DNA of 64,000 bases from Rhizobium ruizarguesonis (GCF_012349115.1 NZ_PQIG01000064.1:1-64000); one strand, 5' to 3'. Positions 54,747 to 63,378 are shown, numbered from the stretch's first letter. Notes: generated from the sequence alone by a model not told the origin. Translations and numbers: made by a program.

Positions 54747-55418
54747 TCAGGCCGCGTTCGGGACGATAAGCATCCTGTGATCGGGGGAGATGCGGATCGA
54801 GATCTCGTCATAGGATGACAGGGTCGGGTGCGGCGTCTCCATCTTGTCGTGATGTGTTGTCGTGATGACCATGATATCGGCACCCGCCGCCTCGCCGGCG
54901 GTGATGCCGGCTGCGACATCCTCGAACACAAGGCAATCCTGGGTGCTGACGCCGAGGCGCTCGGCGCCGAGAATATAACATTGCGGGTCGGGTTTTCCGA
55001 CCTTCACGTCCTCAGCCGTCACCATGAATTTCGGCACCGGCAAGCCTGCTGCCTCCAGTCGCCGGTGAGCCAGGCGCAACGGCGAGGAGGTGACGATCGC
55101 CCAGCGATCCGGCGGCAATGAACTCAGAAAGGTCGCGGCGCCGGGAATGGCAACGACGTCACTGACATCGGCGATTTCGGCCTCGGTCACCAGCTTCGAT
55201 TCATGTTCGGGATCGACTCCCGGCAGGTTCAGCCGGGTGATCGTGTCAATGCCGCGCGATCCATGCATCTTCGGCAAAAAGGCGGCGACATCGAGCCCAT
55301 GACGCCTTGCCCAGTCGCTCCACACACGCTCGGCCGCGCGGATCGAATTGAGGATGGTGCCGTCCATATCGAACAGGAAGGCGGCATAGGGCTTCTCGAA
55401 GCCGTAGGGCATCGGCAT
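54747..55418 (-). CDS. HAD-superfamily phosphatase
   Basis: A 223-residue HAD hydrolase of subfamily IA with the nucleophile in FLFDMDGTILNS, the Ser/Thr motif AIVTSSPLRLA, a Lys in KVGKPDPQCY, and the acidic motif LVFEDVAAGITAG. It resembles YfbT-type sugar phosphatases and phosphoglycolate-like enzymes; substrate unknown. ATG 55418 or 55412 are both possible; a TTG at 55424 is less so. It converges on nasA and is probably a separate unit. Confidence 0.85.
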   Translation of the reverse strand: MPMPYGFEKPYAAFLFDMDGTILNSIRAAERVWSDWARRHGLDVAAFLPKMHGSRGIDTITRLNLPGVDPEHESKLVTEAEIADVSDVVAIPGAATFLSSLPPDRWAIVTSSPLRLAHRRLEAAGLPVPKFMVTAEDVKVGKPDPQCYILGAERLGVSTQDCLVFEDVAAGITAGEAAGADIMVITTTHHDKMETPHPTLSSYDEISIRISPDHRMLIVPNAA

Positions 55419-55544
55419 AGACAAAAGGCTGGATCCTTCAGGGAAAGAGTCGGACGGTGGACGCTATCGCGCGATGAAACGGCAAATCGTTGCGTTTTGC
55501 AAGCTTCCGGAAGATGGCGGTGACCGCCTTCAAACTGCCTTCGC

Positions 55545-55862
55545 CTAGAAAGCCGCAGTGCCGGAGGTGACGATCAAATCGCAGGAAAGCCGGAGGCCGA
55601 TCAGGTCATGGCAGAGGTCATCGGCGCCATCGGCGAGTTCCAATGCGGCCGGAGCATCGGCGCGCAGGTAGGCCTGCGTAGTCGGATCGACGCGCATCGG
55701 AGCGGCGGTCCATAACGAGGGGCGGCTGACGTCGAGCGCCGAAATACCAGCCTTCTCGCCGCCCACGGCAGACGACGCGATCGCCATGCCGCTTGCCGTC
55801 AAGGCGAGCACAAGCGCTATCTGGAGACTGAGATCGGCGGCTTCGCGAAAAGAAACGAACAT
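55545..55862 (-). CDS. hypothetical protein with N-terminal membrane segment
   Basis: A 105-residue protein with a hydrophobic stretch (about 11-32, LSLQIALVLALTASGMAIAS), then a polar region ending in two cysteines (DDLCHDLIGLRLSCDLIV). ATG 55862 is preceded by GAGG at five bases. It could be exported or anchored. No family recognised. Confidence 0.5.
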   Translation of the reverse strand: MFVSFREAADLSLQIALVLALTASGMAIASSAVGGEKAGISALDVSRPSLWTAAPMRVDPTTQAYLRADAPAALELADGADDLCHDLIGLRLSCDLIVTSGTAAF

Positions 55863-56005
55863 AGCGGCCTCATGCCACGGTTTTTTAGTATCTCCGCATG
55901 CAGGTAGGGCATGCGTCGGCGCCGATCCAGCGACATCGCCCGTTAAGGTTTACGCATAACCATGCCGTACAGGCCGCGCGTGAATGCAGGTTTTCTGCAA
56001 ATTTC

Positions 56006-56030
56006 GGAACAATGATTCCATCAGGCAGTT
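56006..56030 (+). promoter_or_regulatory. candidate EcfG-type stress promoter
   Basis: GGAAC, 16 bases, AGTT, about 43 bases upstream of the exported-protein start at 56073. Same spacing and -10 sequence as at 19568 and 23908. Confidence 0.5.
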
Positions 56031-56072
56031 ACCCCAAGGTCATCCAAGATGAAAATCAAAGGAGGATATCCC

Positions 56073-56399
56073 ATGACTAAATCCCTCATCGCTGCTTCGC
56101 TACTTGCCATCGGCATGGCGTCGTCGGCCTTTGCCCAATCGAACCCGGATCCGATCGGGCCAACGAACGGCGGTTCGACCGACCCGAGTTCCGGCACCTA
56201 TTCGTCCGATTACACCAATAGTGACAACGGCATTCATCCGGTAACGGTCTCACCGGTCGATCCGACGACCACCCAAAGCATCGGCCAGCCGAGGACGATT
56301 GAATGCCCTGGCATGCCGCAACAAATGTCCGGCGTCGACACCCGCGGTGGCCAGAGCGGCGCATCCATCAGCGAAGCCTGCCGCGAGTACGATAACTAA
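56073..56399 (+). CDS. small exported protein of unknown function
   Basis: A 108-residue protein with a typical signal peptide (MTKSLIAASLLAIGMASSAF, cleavage after AFA near 22) and a mature part rich in Ser, Thr, Pro and Gly with two cysteines (TIECPGMPQ and EACREYDN). Strong AAAGGAGG ribosome site. A candidate stress promoter precedes it. Its stop codon touches a family-A repeat, whose hairpins may act in the mRNA 3' end. Confidence 0.7.
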   Translation: MTKSLIAASLLAIGMASSAFAQSNPDPIGPTNGGSTDPSSGTYSSDYTNSDNGIHPVTVSPVDPTTTQSIGQPRTIECPGMPQQMSGVDTRGGQSGASISEACREYDN

Positions 56400-56502
56400 A
56401 GCGCGTCGCGATCTTTCAGATTCGCTTGTCGCGCTTTAGGTCTTTGTTTTTACGCATGTCGTTGTCGCAAAACCGCTGCACACTTTTGCGCGACATGCTT
56501 TA
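56397..56502. repeat. palindromic intergenic repeat, family A, copy 2
   Basis: About 106 bp: a first palindrome near AAAGCGCG...CGCGCTTTAG and a second in which GCATGTCG and CGACATGC enclose GCAAAA-CCGCTGCACAC-TTTTGC. It matches the element at 7196-7310 and starts in the stop codon of the upstream gene. Confidence 0.8.
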
Positions 56503-56524
56503 AGCGACAGACTCCCGCTCTCAG

Positions 56525-56552
56525 AAAAAGGCCGGTTCACGCCGGCCTTTTT
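56525..56552 (+). terminator. bidirectional-looking terminator upstream of phrB
   Basis: AAAAAGGCCGG and CCGGCCTTTTT form an 11-bp stem with a T-tract on the plus strand. It would end transcription of the exported-protein gene. Confidence 0.85.
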
Positions 56553-56598
56553 CATGTCGCCGACAGCCGTGAAAACTTTTTCCACCGGATGAAACTTT

Positions 56599-56628
56599 TG
56601 ATTCGGATGGTCCGTACATCCGTAGCGG
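56599..56628 (+). promoter_or_regulatory. candidate sigma-E-type promoter of phrB
   Basis: TGATTC-N18-TAGCGG: one mismatch from the TGATCC -35 of Rhodobacter sigma-E (ECF11) promoters, with the same 18-base spacing seen upstream of the ChrR-like gene. The -10 ends 32 bases before the phrB start. A CGGATG/CATCCG inverted repeat (56604-56622) fills the spacer. Confidence 0.45.
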
Positions 56629-56660
56629 GTTGAAAAGAACACAAGCGGGGAACGGCTTCA

Positions 56661-58112
56661 TTGGCAAAGGACGCGGCACCACCGGTCATCCTCTGGTTTC
56701 GCAAGGACCTGCGACTTGACGACAACCACGCGCTTGACGCCGCCCACCGCTCCGGACGGCCGATTATCCCGCTCTATATTAGAGAACCGGAGGCAGCAGG
56801 CACCGGTCCGCTGGGTGCTGCGCAGGCATGGTGGCTGCATCATTCACTCGAAGCGCTGGACAGGTCGCTGCGCAACCGGCAGGGACGGTTGGTGCTTGCA
56901 AGCGGCGAGGCGCTCGAAGTGCTCTGCGCCTTTATCAGGGAGAGCGGTGCCGAAGCCGTCTTCTGGAACCGCCGCTACGATCCATCAGGGACGTCGATCG
57001 ACATCCGTATCAAGCACGAACTGGAAAAGCAGGCGATCGACGCGAGAAGCTTCGGCGGCCAGTTGCTGCACGAACCTTCCCGGCTGATGACCGGCAACGG
57101 CACGCCCTATCGCGTCTACACGCCATTCTGGCGCGCGCTGGAGGGCTCCGGTGAACCGCAGCCGCCGCTGGACGCGCCGGCGAAGCTACCGCTGGCATCG
57201 CAATTTCCGGCATCGGAAAGGCTGGAGAGCTGGAAGCTGCTGCCGACGAAGCCGGACTGGGCAGGCGATTTCGTTGATCTCTGGACGCCCGGTGAAGATG
57301 GCGCGCATGAGAAGCTCCGCGCCTTCGTTGAAGACGCGCTCGAGAGCTACAAGGAAAACCGAGACTATCCAGCGAGACCGGCGACGTCGATGCTGTCGCC
57401 GCATCTGGCGCTGGGCGAGATATCCCCTGCCCGTATCTGGGATGCGACACGCGGCCTGTCGCAACGGGTGCCGGCCGCCGACATCGTGCATTTCCGCAAG
57501 GAGATCGCCTGGCGCGAATTTTCCTATCACCTGCTTTTCCATTTTCCGCGTCTTGCCTCAGCCAACTGGAACGATCGTTTCGACGGCTTCGAATGGCGCA
57601 ACAACAGCGGAGATTTCGAGGCGTGGCGCCGCGGCATGACCGGCTATCCGATCGTCGATGCCGGCATGCGCCAGCTCTGGCGCCATGGCTGGATGCACAA
57701 TCGGGTGCGCATGATCGTCGCCTCCTTCCTTATCAAGGATCTGATGGTGGACTGGCGCCGGGGCGAAGCCTGGTTCCGGGATACGCTTGTTGATGCCGAC
57801 CCCGCCAACAATGCCGCAAGCTGGCAATGGGTGGCGGGCTCGGGAGCCGATGCCTCGCCATTTTTCCGCATCTTCAATCCGGTGCTGCAGGGCGATAAAT
57901 TCGATCCCGACGGCGACTATGTCAGAACCTACGTGCCGGAGCTTCGAGGGCTTGGGGCGAAATACATCCACCGGCCGTTCGAGGCGCCGAAGAGCATACT
58001 CGACGAGGCCGGCATCACGCTTGGCCAAACCTATCCAAAACCGATCGTCGATCACGCGAGCGCCCGCAACCGGGCGCTCGTCGCCTACAACGCCACGAGG
58101 GATGCCGCATGA
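56661..58112 (+). CDS. phrB: deoxyribodipyrimidine photolyase
   Basis: A 483-residue class I CPD photolyase that splits UV-induced pyrimidine dimers with blue light. N-terminal alpha/beta antenna domain (VILWFRKDLRLDDNHALDAA; PLYIREPE) and a C-terminal FAD domain with TSMLSPHLALGEISPARIW, WREFSYHLLFHFP, the GYPIVDAGMRQLWRHGWMHN signature and DADPANNAASWQW. It begins with TTG at 56661 after GGGGAACG. The stop overlaps the next start (ATGA), heading a run of at least three coupled genes. Photolyase belongs to the singlet-oxygen regulon in Rhodobacter. Confidence 0.94.
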   Translation: MAKDAAPPVILWFRKDLRLDDNHALDAAHRSGRPIIPLYIREPEAAGTGPLGAAQAWWLHHSLEALDRSLRNRQGRLVLASGEALEVLCAFIRESGAEAVFWNRRYDPSGTSIDIRIKHELEKQAIDARSFGGQLLHEPSRLMTGNGTPYRVYTPFWRALEGSGEPQPPLDAPAKLPLASQFPASERLESWKLLPTKPDWAGDFVDLWTPGEDGAHEKLRAFVEDALESYKENRDYPARPATSMLSPHLALGEISPARIWDATRGLSQRVPAADIVHFRKEIAWREFSYHLLFHFPRLASANWNDRFDGFEWRNNSGDFEAWRRGMTGYPIVDAGMRQLWRHGWMHNRVRMIVASFLIKDLMVDWRRGEAWFRDTLVDADPANNAASWQWVAGSGADASPFFRIFNPVLQGDKFDPDGDYVRTYVPELRGLGAKYIHRPFEAPKSILDEAGITLGQTYPKPIVDHASARNRALVAYNATRDAA

Positions 58113-59443
58113 ACGCGCACTTTCGTCCCGCTCCCCGCCGGCTGAAGATCGCCGTCATCGGCTCCGGCATCTCGGGCGCCTCTGCAGCCTGGGCGCTGTG
58201 TCAGGTGCACGACGTCACGCTTTATGAAAGCCAAGCGCGGGCCGGAGGCCATACGGCGACGGTCGACGTGGATTACGACGGGGTTCAAATTGCGGTCGAT
58301 ACCGGCTTCATCGTCTATAACGAACAGAATTATCCCAATCTGACGGCGCTATTTGCCGAGCTCGGCATCGCGACGCATGCAAGCGACATGAGCTTTTCGC
58401 TTTCGCTCGACCGCGGCAGACTGGAATGGAGCGGCGGTGGGCTGTCCTCGGTCTTCGCGCAGAAGCGCAACCTGCTGAGGCCGTCTTTCCTGTGGATGAT
58501 CCGCGAGATCCTACGCTTCAACCGCACCTGCCTCGAAGATCGGGCAGCCGGTCATCTCTCCTCGCGCTCGATCGGCGATTATCTCGACTGGCGCGGCTTC
58601 TCGCCCGGTTTCACCAACAACTATCTCGTGCCGATGGCGGCGGCGATCTGGTCGACACCATCAGCCCGCATGCTGCAGTTTCCCGCCGAGCAGTTCGTCA
58701 ATTTCTTCGACAATCACCGGCTGATCTATCGCCGGCAACACCAGTGGCGCACAGTGACCGGCGGCAGCCGCACCTATCTTGACCGGCTGCTTCGGCCGCT
58801 CGGCGAACGCGTGAAACTTTCCTGCGGCGTGCGCGGCGTGATCCGTTCCGAGCGCGGCGTCACGATCATCGACGAAACGGGCGGCGAACACCCGTTCGAC
58901 AAGGTGATCTTCGCCTGCCACAGCGATCAGACAGCCCGCCTGCTCGTCAATGCCACCGATCGGGAAAGCAGGTTGTTTGCGGCCATTCCCTACCAGCCAA
59001 ACCGCGTCGTCCTGCATCGCGACCAAACGCTGATGCCGCAGCGGCGCAAGATTTGGGCCTCATGGAATTATCTGCGTTCCAGCCGTGAAGACGGAAACGC
59101 GGACGTCGCCGTGACTTACTGGATGAACCGGCTGCAGGGCATCGACGAAAAATTCCCGCTGTTCGTGACCCTCAATCCCGACCGCGAGCCGGACCCCCAT
59201 AAGGTGTTTGCCGAATTCACCTATGAACATCCGCAGTTCTCGGCGGAAGCCATGAGAGCGCAACAAGCGCTCACGACCATCCAAGGACAGAATAATTGCC
59301 ATTTCGCGGGCGCCTGGACAGGTTACGGATTCCACGAAGATGGTCTCGTTTCCGGTCTGGCGGCGGCAGAGGCCTTGGGCGGGATCATACCCTGGCGAAC
59401 GGCCCGAACCTCCCGACAACCTCAACCGGATGCGGCGGCATGA
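58109..59443 (+). CDS. FAD-dependent amine-oxidase-like protein of the cfa cluster
   Basis: A 444-residue flavoprotein: dinucleotide motif IAVIGSGISGASAAWAL (about 12-28), YESQARAGGHTATVDVDYDG, FIVYNEQNYPNL, and the C-terminal FAD segment FAGAWTGYGFHEDGLVSGL. Relatives next to cyclopropane-synthase-like genes are under sigma-E control in Rhodobacter; as I recall, one of them (UfaD) acts as a fatty-acid desaturase in furan fatty acid synthesis. Overlaps phrB and the DUF1365 gene by four bases each. Redox action on a membrane fatty acid is the likely role, by inference. Confidence 0.85.
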   Translation: MNAHFRPAPRRLKIAVIGSGISGASAAWALCQVHDVTLYESQARAGGHTATVDVDYDGVQIAVDTGFIVYNEQNYPNLTALFAELGIATHASDMSFSLSLDRGRLEWSGGGLSSVFAQKRNLLRPSFLWMIREILRFNRTCLEDRAAGHLSSRSIGDYLDWRGFSPGFTNNYLVPMAAAIWSTPSARMLQFPAEQFVNFFDNHRLIYRRQHQWRTVTGGSRTYLDRLLRPLGERVKLSCGVRGVIRSERGVTIIDETGGEHPFDKVIFACHSDQTARLLVNATDRESRLFAAIPYQPNRVVLHRDQTLMPQRRKIWASWNYLRSSREDGNADVAVTYWMNRLQGIDEKFPLFVTLNPDREPDPHKVFAEFTYEHPQFSAEAMRAQQALTTIQGQNNCHFAGAWTGYGFHEDGLVSGLAAAEALGGIIPWRTARTSRQPQPDAAA

Positions 59444-60291
59444 CAGGGCACGGCGAAAAACGTGGCATGAACGCGGTGGCCAACGGTGCGCCACCGAATG
59501 CTGCGGCGGCGCTCTATGTCGGCGAGATCATGCATCAACGCATGAAGCCGTTCGGCCATCGCTTCCGCTACCGTGTCTTCTCGCTGCTTATCGATCTCGA
59601 CAGGCTGGACGAGGCCGGCGGGCTGTCGGTGCTGTTTTCCGTCAACAGGCGCAATCTCGTCTCGTTTCACGAGAAGGACCATGCCGACATCGGGGACACG
59701 TCGCTGCGCGCCTATGCCGACCGGCTGCTCGCCGAGGCAGGGCTCGACCGCGCGGACAGGATCCTGCTCGTCTGCTATCCCCGAATTCTCGGCTATGTCT
59801 TCAACCCGCTTTCCGTTTATCACGCCTATGATGCCGGTGGCACGCTCGTCGCGATGATCTACGAGGTGCGCAATACTTTCGGCGAGCGGCACAGCTATGT
59901 CTGTCCGGTCGGTCATGGCGAAATGTCGGAAAGCGGGCTTCGCCAGAGCTGCGACAAGCTCTTCCATGTCTCGCCCTTCATCGGTATGGCGGCGCATTAT
60001 CATTTCCGCATGCTGCCGCCAGGTGCCGAAATCCGCTGGCGCATCCTGGAAAACGACAGCGAAGGCCCGCTTCTCTCGGCGACGTTTTCCGGACGGCAGA
60101 TGCTTTTGACGAACCCCTCGCTCCTGGGGTTGACGGCGCGCATCCCCTTCCTCACCTTCAAGATCATCGCCTGCATTCATTGGGAAGCGCTGAAATTGTG
60201 GCTGAAAGGCGCGCGCTACGTCAGGCGTCCGGCGCCTCCGCCAGAAGTCAGCATCCGGCAACCCCTCCCGCTTGCGGACGCGGCGGAATGA
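59440..60291 (+). CDS. DUF1365 family protein
   Basis: A 283-residue protein of the DUF1365 family: AALYVGEIMHQRMKPFGHRF, RYRVFSLLIDLDRL, NPLSVYHAYDAGG, YEVRNTFGERHSYV, the KLFHVSPFIGMAAHYHF segment. It is nearly always coded between an amine-oxidase-like gene and a cyclopropane synthase-like gene, implying a role in fatty-acid modification, but its activity is unknown to me. Start at 59440 overlaps the previous stop (ATGA); a later ATG at 59467 is possible. Confidence 0.85.
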   Translation: MTGHGEKRGMNAVANGAPPNAAAALYVGEIMHQRMKPFGHRFRYRVFSLLIDLDRLDEAGGLSVLFSVNRRNLVSFHEKDHADIGDTSLRAYADRLLAEAGLDRADRILLVCYPRILGYVFNPLSVYHAYDAGGTLVAMIYEVRNTFGERHSYVCPVGHGEMSESGLRQSCDKLFHVSPFIGMAAHYHFRMLPPGAEIRWRILENDSEGPLLSATFSGRQMLLTNPSLLGLTARIPFLTFKIIACIHWEALKLWLKGARYVRRPAPPPEVSIRQPLPLADAAE

Positions 60292-60294
60292 CAT

Positions 60295-60400
60295 TACAGC
60301 GCCGCGCGTCTTTTCAGACGCGCAAAGGACGCTGTAACGCTTGGAACTGCTGCATAATTTTATCCGCAAATCGGTTCCGATTTACGGAATTATGCAGTAG
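60295..60400. repeat. palindromic intergenic repeat, family B, full copy
   Basis: TTACAGCGCCGCGCGTC, then ACGCGCAAAGGACGCTGTAA forms the first palindrome; GCTGCATAATTTTATCC and the ATTATGCAGTAG end form a second one around AAATCGGTTCCGATTT. It lies between the DUF1365 and methyltransferase genes. A shortened copy is at 32962 and a fragment at 8132. Confidence 0.8.
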
Positions 60401-60490
60401 CCTTCGGTGCAATAGCCGGGGGTCGGTCGAGCGCATCGTCGCGGATGTATAAGCATCTCTAACCGGCAAGAGAATACTGGAGGAGGAGAG

Positions 60491-61750
60491 ATGAGCAAGG
60501 CGCAGGACTGGAATCTGCTGGCCCGCGACGCGGTGACGCTGACGGGGGAAAACATATCTCGCCTGGTGAAGGGTCTGCCCTTCAAGGCGAAGTTGGCGTT
60601 GCGCGGGCTTCTGCGCATGCAGCACGGCTCGCTTGCCGTTACTCTCCCCGACGGTCGCAGGCTGCTGGTGGAGGGCAAGCAGCCCGGGCCGAAGGCGGCG
60701 CTCAGCCTCAACAACTGGAATCTTGCCTATCGGGCGCTGACGAGCGGCACGATCGGGGTCGCCGAAACCTATATGGACGGCGACTGGGACAGCCCCGACA
60801 TCACCGCCTTCCTCGAACTCTTCCTCGTCAACGGCGAGGCCGCGCACAGTTATGCCAATGGCAAGGGCGGCCTTGGCCGCCTCTTCGAGCGCGTCCGCCA
60901 TTGGATGAACACCAATACCAAGACGGGCTCGAAGCGCAACATCTCCGCCCATTACGATCTCGGCAACGATTTCTACAGGGAATGGCTCGATCCGAGCATG
61001 ACCTATTCCTCAGCGCTCTATTCCACGGGCGCCAACGATCTTCAATCGGCCCAGAACGCCAAATACCGGGCGCTCGCCGAGGCAACCGGCATCGGGCCCG
61101 GCGATCACGTGCTGGAGATCGGTTGCGGTTGGGGCGGTTTTGCCGAATTTGCCGCAAGTGAGCTGAACTGCAAGGTGACCGGGCTGACGATCAGCCGCGA
61201 GCAGCTCGCCTTTGCCCAAGAACGTATCCACAAGGCCGGCCTCGACGACCGCGTGGAATTCCGCTTCCAGGATTACCGAGATGAAGCAGGGCTCTATGAC
61301 CGGATCGTCTCGATCGAGATGTTCGAAGCGGTCGGCGAGAAATACTGGCCGTCCTATTTCTCCAAACTCAGGCAATGTCTGAAGCCGGGCGGCAAGGCTG
61401 GCCTGCAGATCATCACGATCAAGGACGAGTCCTTCGACCAATATCGCAGCAATCCCGACTTCATCCAGAAATACGTCTTTCCCGGCGGGATGCTGCCGAC
61501 GCGCAACCATCTGGCCGAACTCGCCGGCAAGGTCGATCTGTCGCTGGTCAAGGACTTCGGCTTCGGGCTCGATTACGCCCGCACGCTTGCCGAATGGCGC
61601 GAGCGCTTCTGGTCGGTCTGGGAACGCATCCGCCCGATGGGCTTCGACGACCGTTTCAAGCGGCTCTGGGAATTCTATCTGTTCTATTGCGAGGCCGGCT
61701 TTCGCGCCCGCAATATCGATGTACGCCAGGTCGTGTTCTCGCGCCGTTGA
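60491..61750 (+). CDS. cyclopropane-fatty-acid synthase family methyltransferase
   Basis: A 419-residue SAM-dependent enzyme that methylates or methylenates unsaturated membrane fatty acids. Motifs: NISAHYDLGNDFYREWLD, the SAM site VLEIGCGWGGFAEFAA (about 207-222), SIEMFEAVGEKYW, KYVFPGGMLPT and the C-terminal YCEAGFRARNID with the conserved Cys region. It may make cyclopropane fatty acids (Cfa). Its flavoprotein and DUF1365 neighbours also allow a UfaM-type methylase of the furan fatty acid route, so I give no symbol. GGAGGAGGAG precedes the ATG. Its stop abuts the converging SDR stop. Confidence 0.92.
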   Translation: MSKAQDWNLLARDAVTLTGENISRLVKGLPFKAKLALRGLLRMQHGSLAVTLPDGRRLLVEGKQPGPKAALSLNNWNLAYRALTSGTIGVAETYMDGDWDSPDITAFLELFLVNGEAAHSYANGKGGLGRLFERVRHWMNTNTKTGSKRNISAHYDLGNDFYREWLDPSMTYSSALYSTGANDLQSAQNAKYRALAEATGIGPGDHVLEIGCGWGGFAEFAASELNCKVTGLTISREQLAFAQERIHKAGLDDRVEFRFQDYRDEAGLYDRIVSIEMFEAVGEKYWPSYFSKLRQCLKPGGKAGLQIITIKDESFDQYRSNPDFIQKYVFPGGMLPTRNHLAELAGKVDLSLVKDFGFGLDYARTLAEWRERFWSVWERIRPMGFDDRFKRLWEFYLFYCEAGFRARNIDVRQVVFSRR

Positions 61751-62584
61751 TCATTCCGCCGCATGCGGCGTCACCGGATGGTGACCCGTCAATGACGGCC
61801 GCTCCCGCCAGCCGGTCACGCGGTTCACCAGCGTGAAATAAGCGCCATAGGGGAGCAGGCGGGCGAGCTTCAGCATGGTGGTGAAGCGCTTCGGGAACGT
61901 GATCTCGAAGGCCTGCGATTTCAACCCGGCAGCAATCTCCCGGGCGGCCTCCTCGACCGATACCAGAGCCGGCATCGGAAAGGCATTCTTCCTCGTCGCC
62001 GGCGTATCGACGAAGCCCGGACAGACGAGCTGGATGCGGATGCCCATCTTGTCGAGATCGAATTTCAGGCTTTCCGCCATATTGATCAGCGCCGCCTTGG
62101 TGGCGCCATAGGCAGCCCCCGTCGGCAGGCCGCCATAGCCGGTGACGGAGGAAACGATGGCGATCTGTCCCTGCCCTTTCGCCTTCATATGGCGGATCGC
62201 CGGCAGCAGGCAGTTGACGACGCCGGAGAGGTTGACGGCAAAGCTCTTCTCGAAATCGGTGCGGTTCAGATCCTCGGCATGGACCGGCAGGTAGACGCCG
62301 GCATTGAGGATCGCCATGGCGAGCGTGCCGTGCTCATATTCGATCGAGGCCATGACATGCTCCATGTCCTCGGCATCGGTAACGTCGCCGTCAAGCACAA
62401 TGATACTGCCCGAAAGGCCATTGGCCTCGGCTTGCAGTTCGACCAGCTTTTCGTGGCTTCTGGCGGTGACGGCGACCTTGTATCCTTCGCCAGCGAGCTT
62501 TAACGCAAGCGCCCGGCCGATGCCTGAACTTGCGCCCGAAATCCAGACGATTCCATGTTCGGGATGGGCAATGAAATCACGCAT
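61751..62584 (-). CDS. short-chain dehydrogenase/reductase
   Basis: A 277-residue classical SDR: cofactor motif GASSGIG (17-23), NAG in ILNAGVY, catalytic Ser in IVSSVTGYG and YGATK (Tyr and Lys), and a hydrophobic C-terminal segment (LARLLPYGAYFTLVNRV). An SDR gene also stands in the Rhodobacter singlet-oxygen cluster. It is 98 bp downstream of the ChrR-like gene on the same strand, so likely under the same promoter. Substrate unknown, perhaps a lipid carbonyl. Confidence 0.87.
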   Translation of the reverse strand: MRDFIAHPEHGIVWISGASSGIGRALALKLAGEGYKVAVTARSHEKLVELQAEANGLSGSIIVLDGDVTDAEDMEHVMASIEYEHGTLAMAILNAGVYLPVHAEDLNRTDFEKSFAVNLSGVVNCLLPAIRHMKAKGQGQIAIVSSVTGYGGLPTGAAYGATKAALINMAESLKFDLDKMGIRIQLVCPGFVDTPATRKNAFPMPALVSVEEAAREIAAGLKSQAFEITFPKRFTTMLKLARLLPYGAYFTLVNRVTGWRERPSLTGHHPVTPHAAE

Positions 62585-62682
62585 GACATGTTCCTCCGGG
62601 CTGCCTGATCAATGCGAAAACAGGTCCGGAAGTTCCTCAACCCCTCCGGATTTACGGCTCTATCACACCATTGTGGCTGCTT

Positions 62683-63342
62683 TCAGCCGATCAGGTCGCC
62701 GATCATCTGACGAAAGGATCCGGTGAGCTTGACCGGTCCGTCCGAGACGGCAAAGGCGATGCACGGCCTGTCCTTTTCGGCAACCGGCCGGTGGTCGACC
62801 GTCTCGTCGGCGATGGAGATGTCGCCGGGACCGAAATGGCCGCGTTCATCGTTGAAGGCGCCGTCGAGAATGAGGATCAGTTCCATGCCTTTGTGGGTGT
62901 GCGCCGGCAAGGCGCGACCCGGCCGGATCCACATCAGGCTGACCTCGCAGCCGTCCATGTCGAGCGAATATTCCCTGAAGCCCGGCAACCGCTTGCGCCA
63001 GGGCACGTTCTCGGCATCGAAGCCCAAGAGATCGCGCAACGCTTGGGGAAACAGCGCATTTTCCGGCCGCGCGGCCGTCCGTGGCGCCGGGACGGGAGAC
63101 GCCGAGGAAAAGATCGCCGCAAGCCGCCCGTCGCGATCGGCAATGGCAACTTCGGGCGCGCTTTCCAGAGCTTCGCCGGCCAGCAGCTCGAGGCTGTTCA
63201 CCAGGCTGCGATTGTCCGGTTTCATTTCCAGATGAGACTGCACCAGCACACGCGCCGGCTCGGGCAAGGAGCCGGCAACATAATGCGCCATCAATGCATC
63301 GATCGTGTCGATCTGTTCGTGAACCATGTCGGTTTCGGTCAC
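62683..63342 (-). CDS. ChrR-like cupin anti-sigma factor homologue
   Basis: A 219-residue protein aligning along its length with ChrR, the zinc anti-sigma factor that releases sigma-E on singlet oxygen. The C-terminal cupin keeps all metal ligands (PAHTHKGMELILILDG and VDHRP). The N-terminal sigma-binding part keeps ALMAHYVAGSLPEPARVLV and a His in QSHLEMKPDN, but the two zinc cysteines of HxxxCxxC are Lys and Asn. No rpoE gene is adjacent. GTG 63342 or ATG 63327 may be the start. A TGATCC-N18-TACGGA element lies upstream. Confidence 0.82.
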   Translation of the reverse strand: MTETDMVHEQIDTIDALMAHYVAGSLPEPARVLVQSHLEMKPDNRSLVNSLELLAGEALESAPEVAIADRDGRLAAIFSSASPVPAPRTAARPENALFPQALRDLLGFDAENVPWRKRLPGFREYSLDMDGCEVSLMWIRPGRALPAHTHKGMELILILDGAFNDERGHFGPGDISIADETVDHRPVAEKDRPCIAFAVSDGPVKLTGSFRQMIGDLIG

Positions 63343-63378
63343 GCCCTGTTGCCGCGCTGCGTTTTCGCTTTGTCGTCA

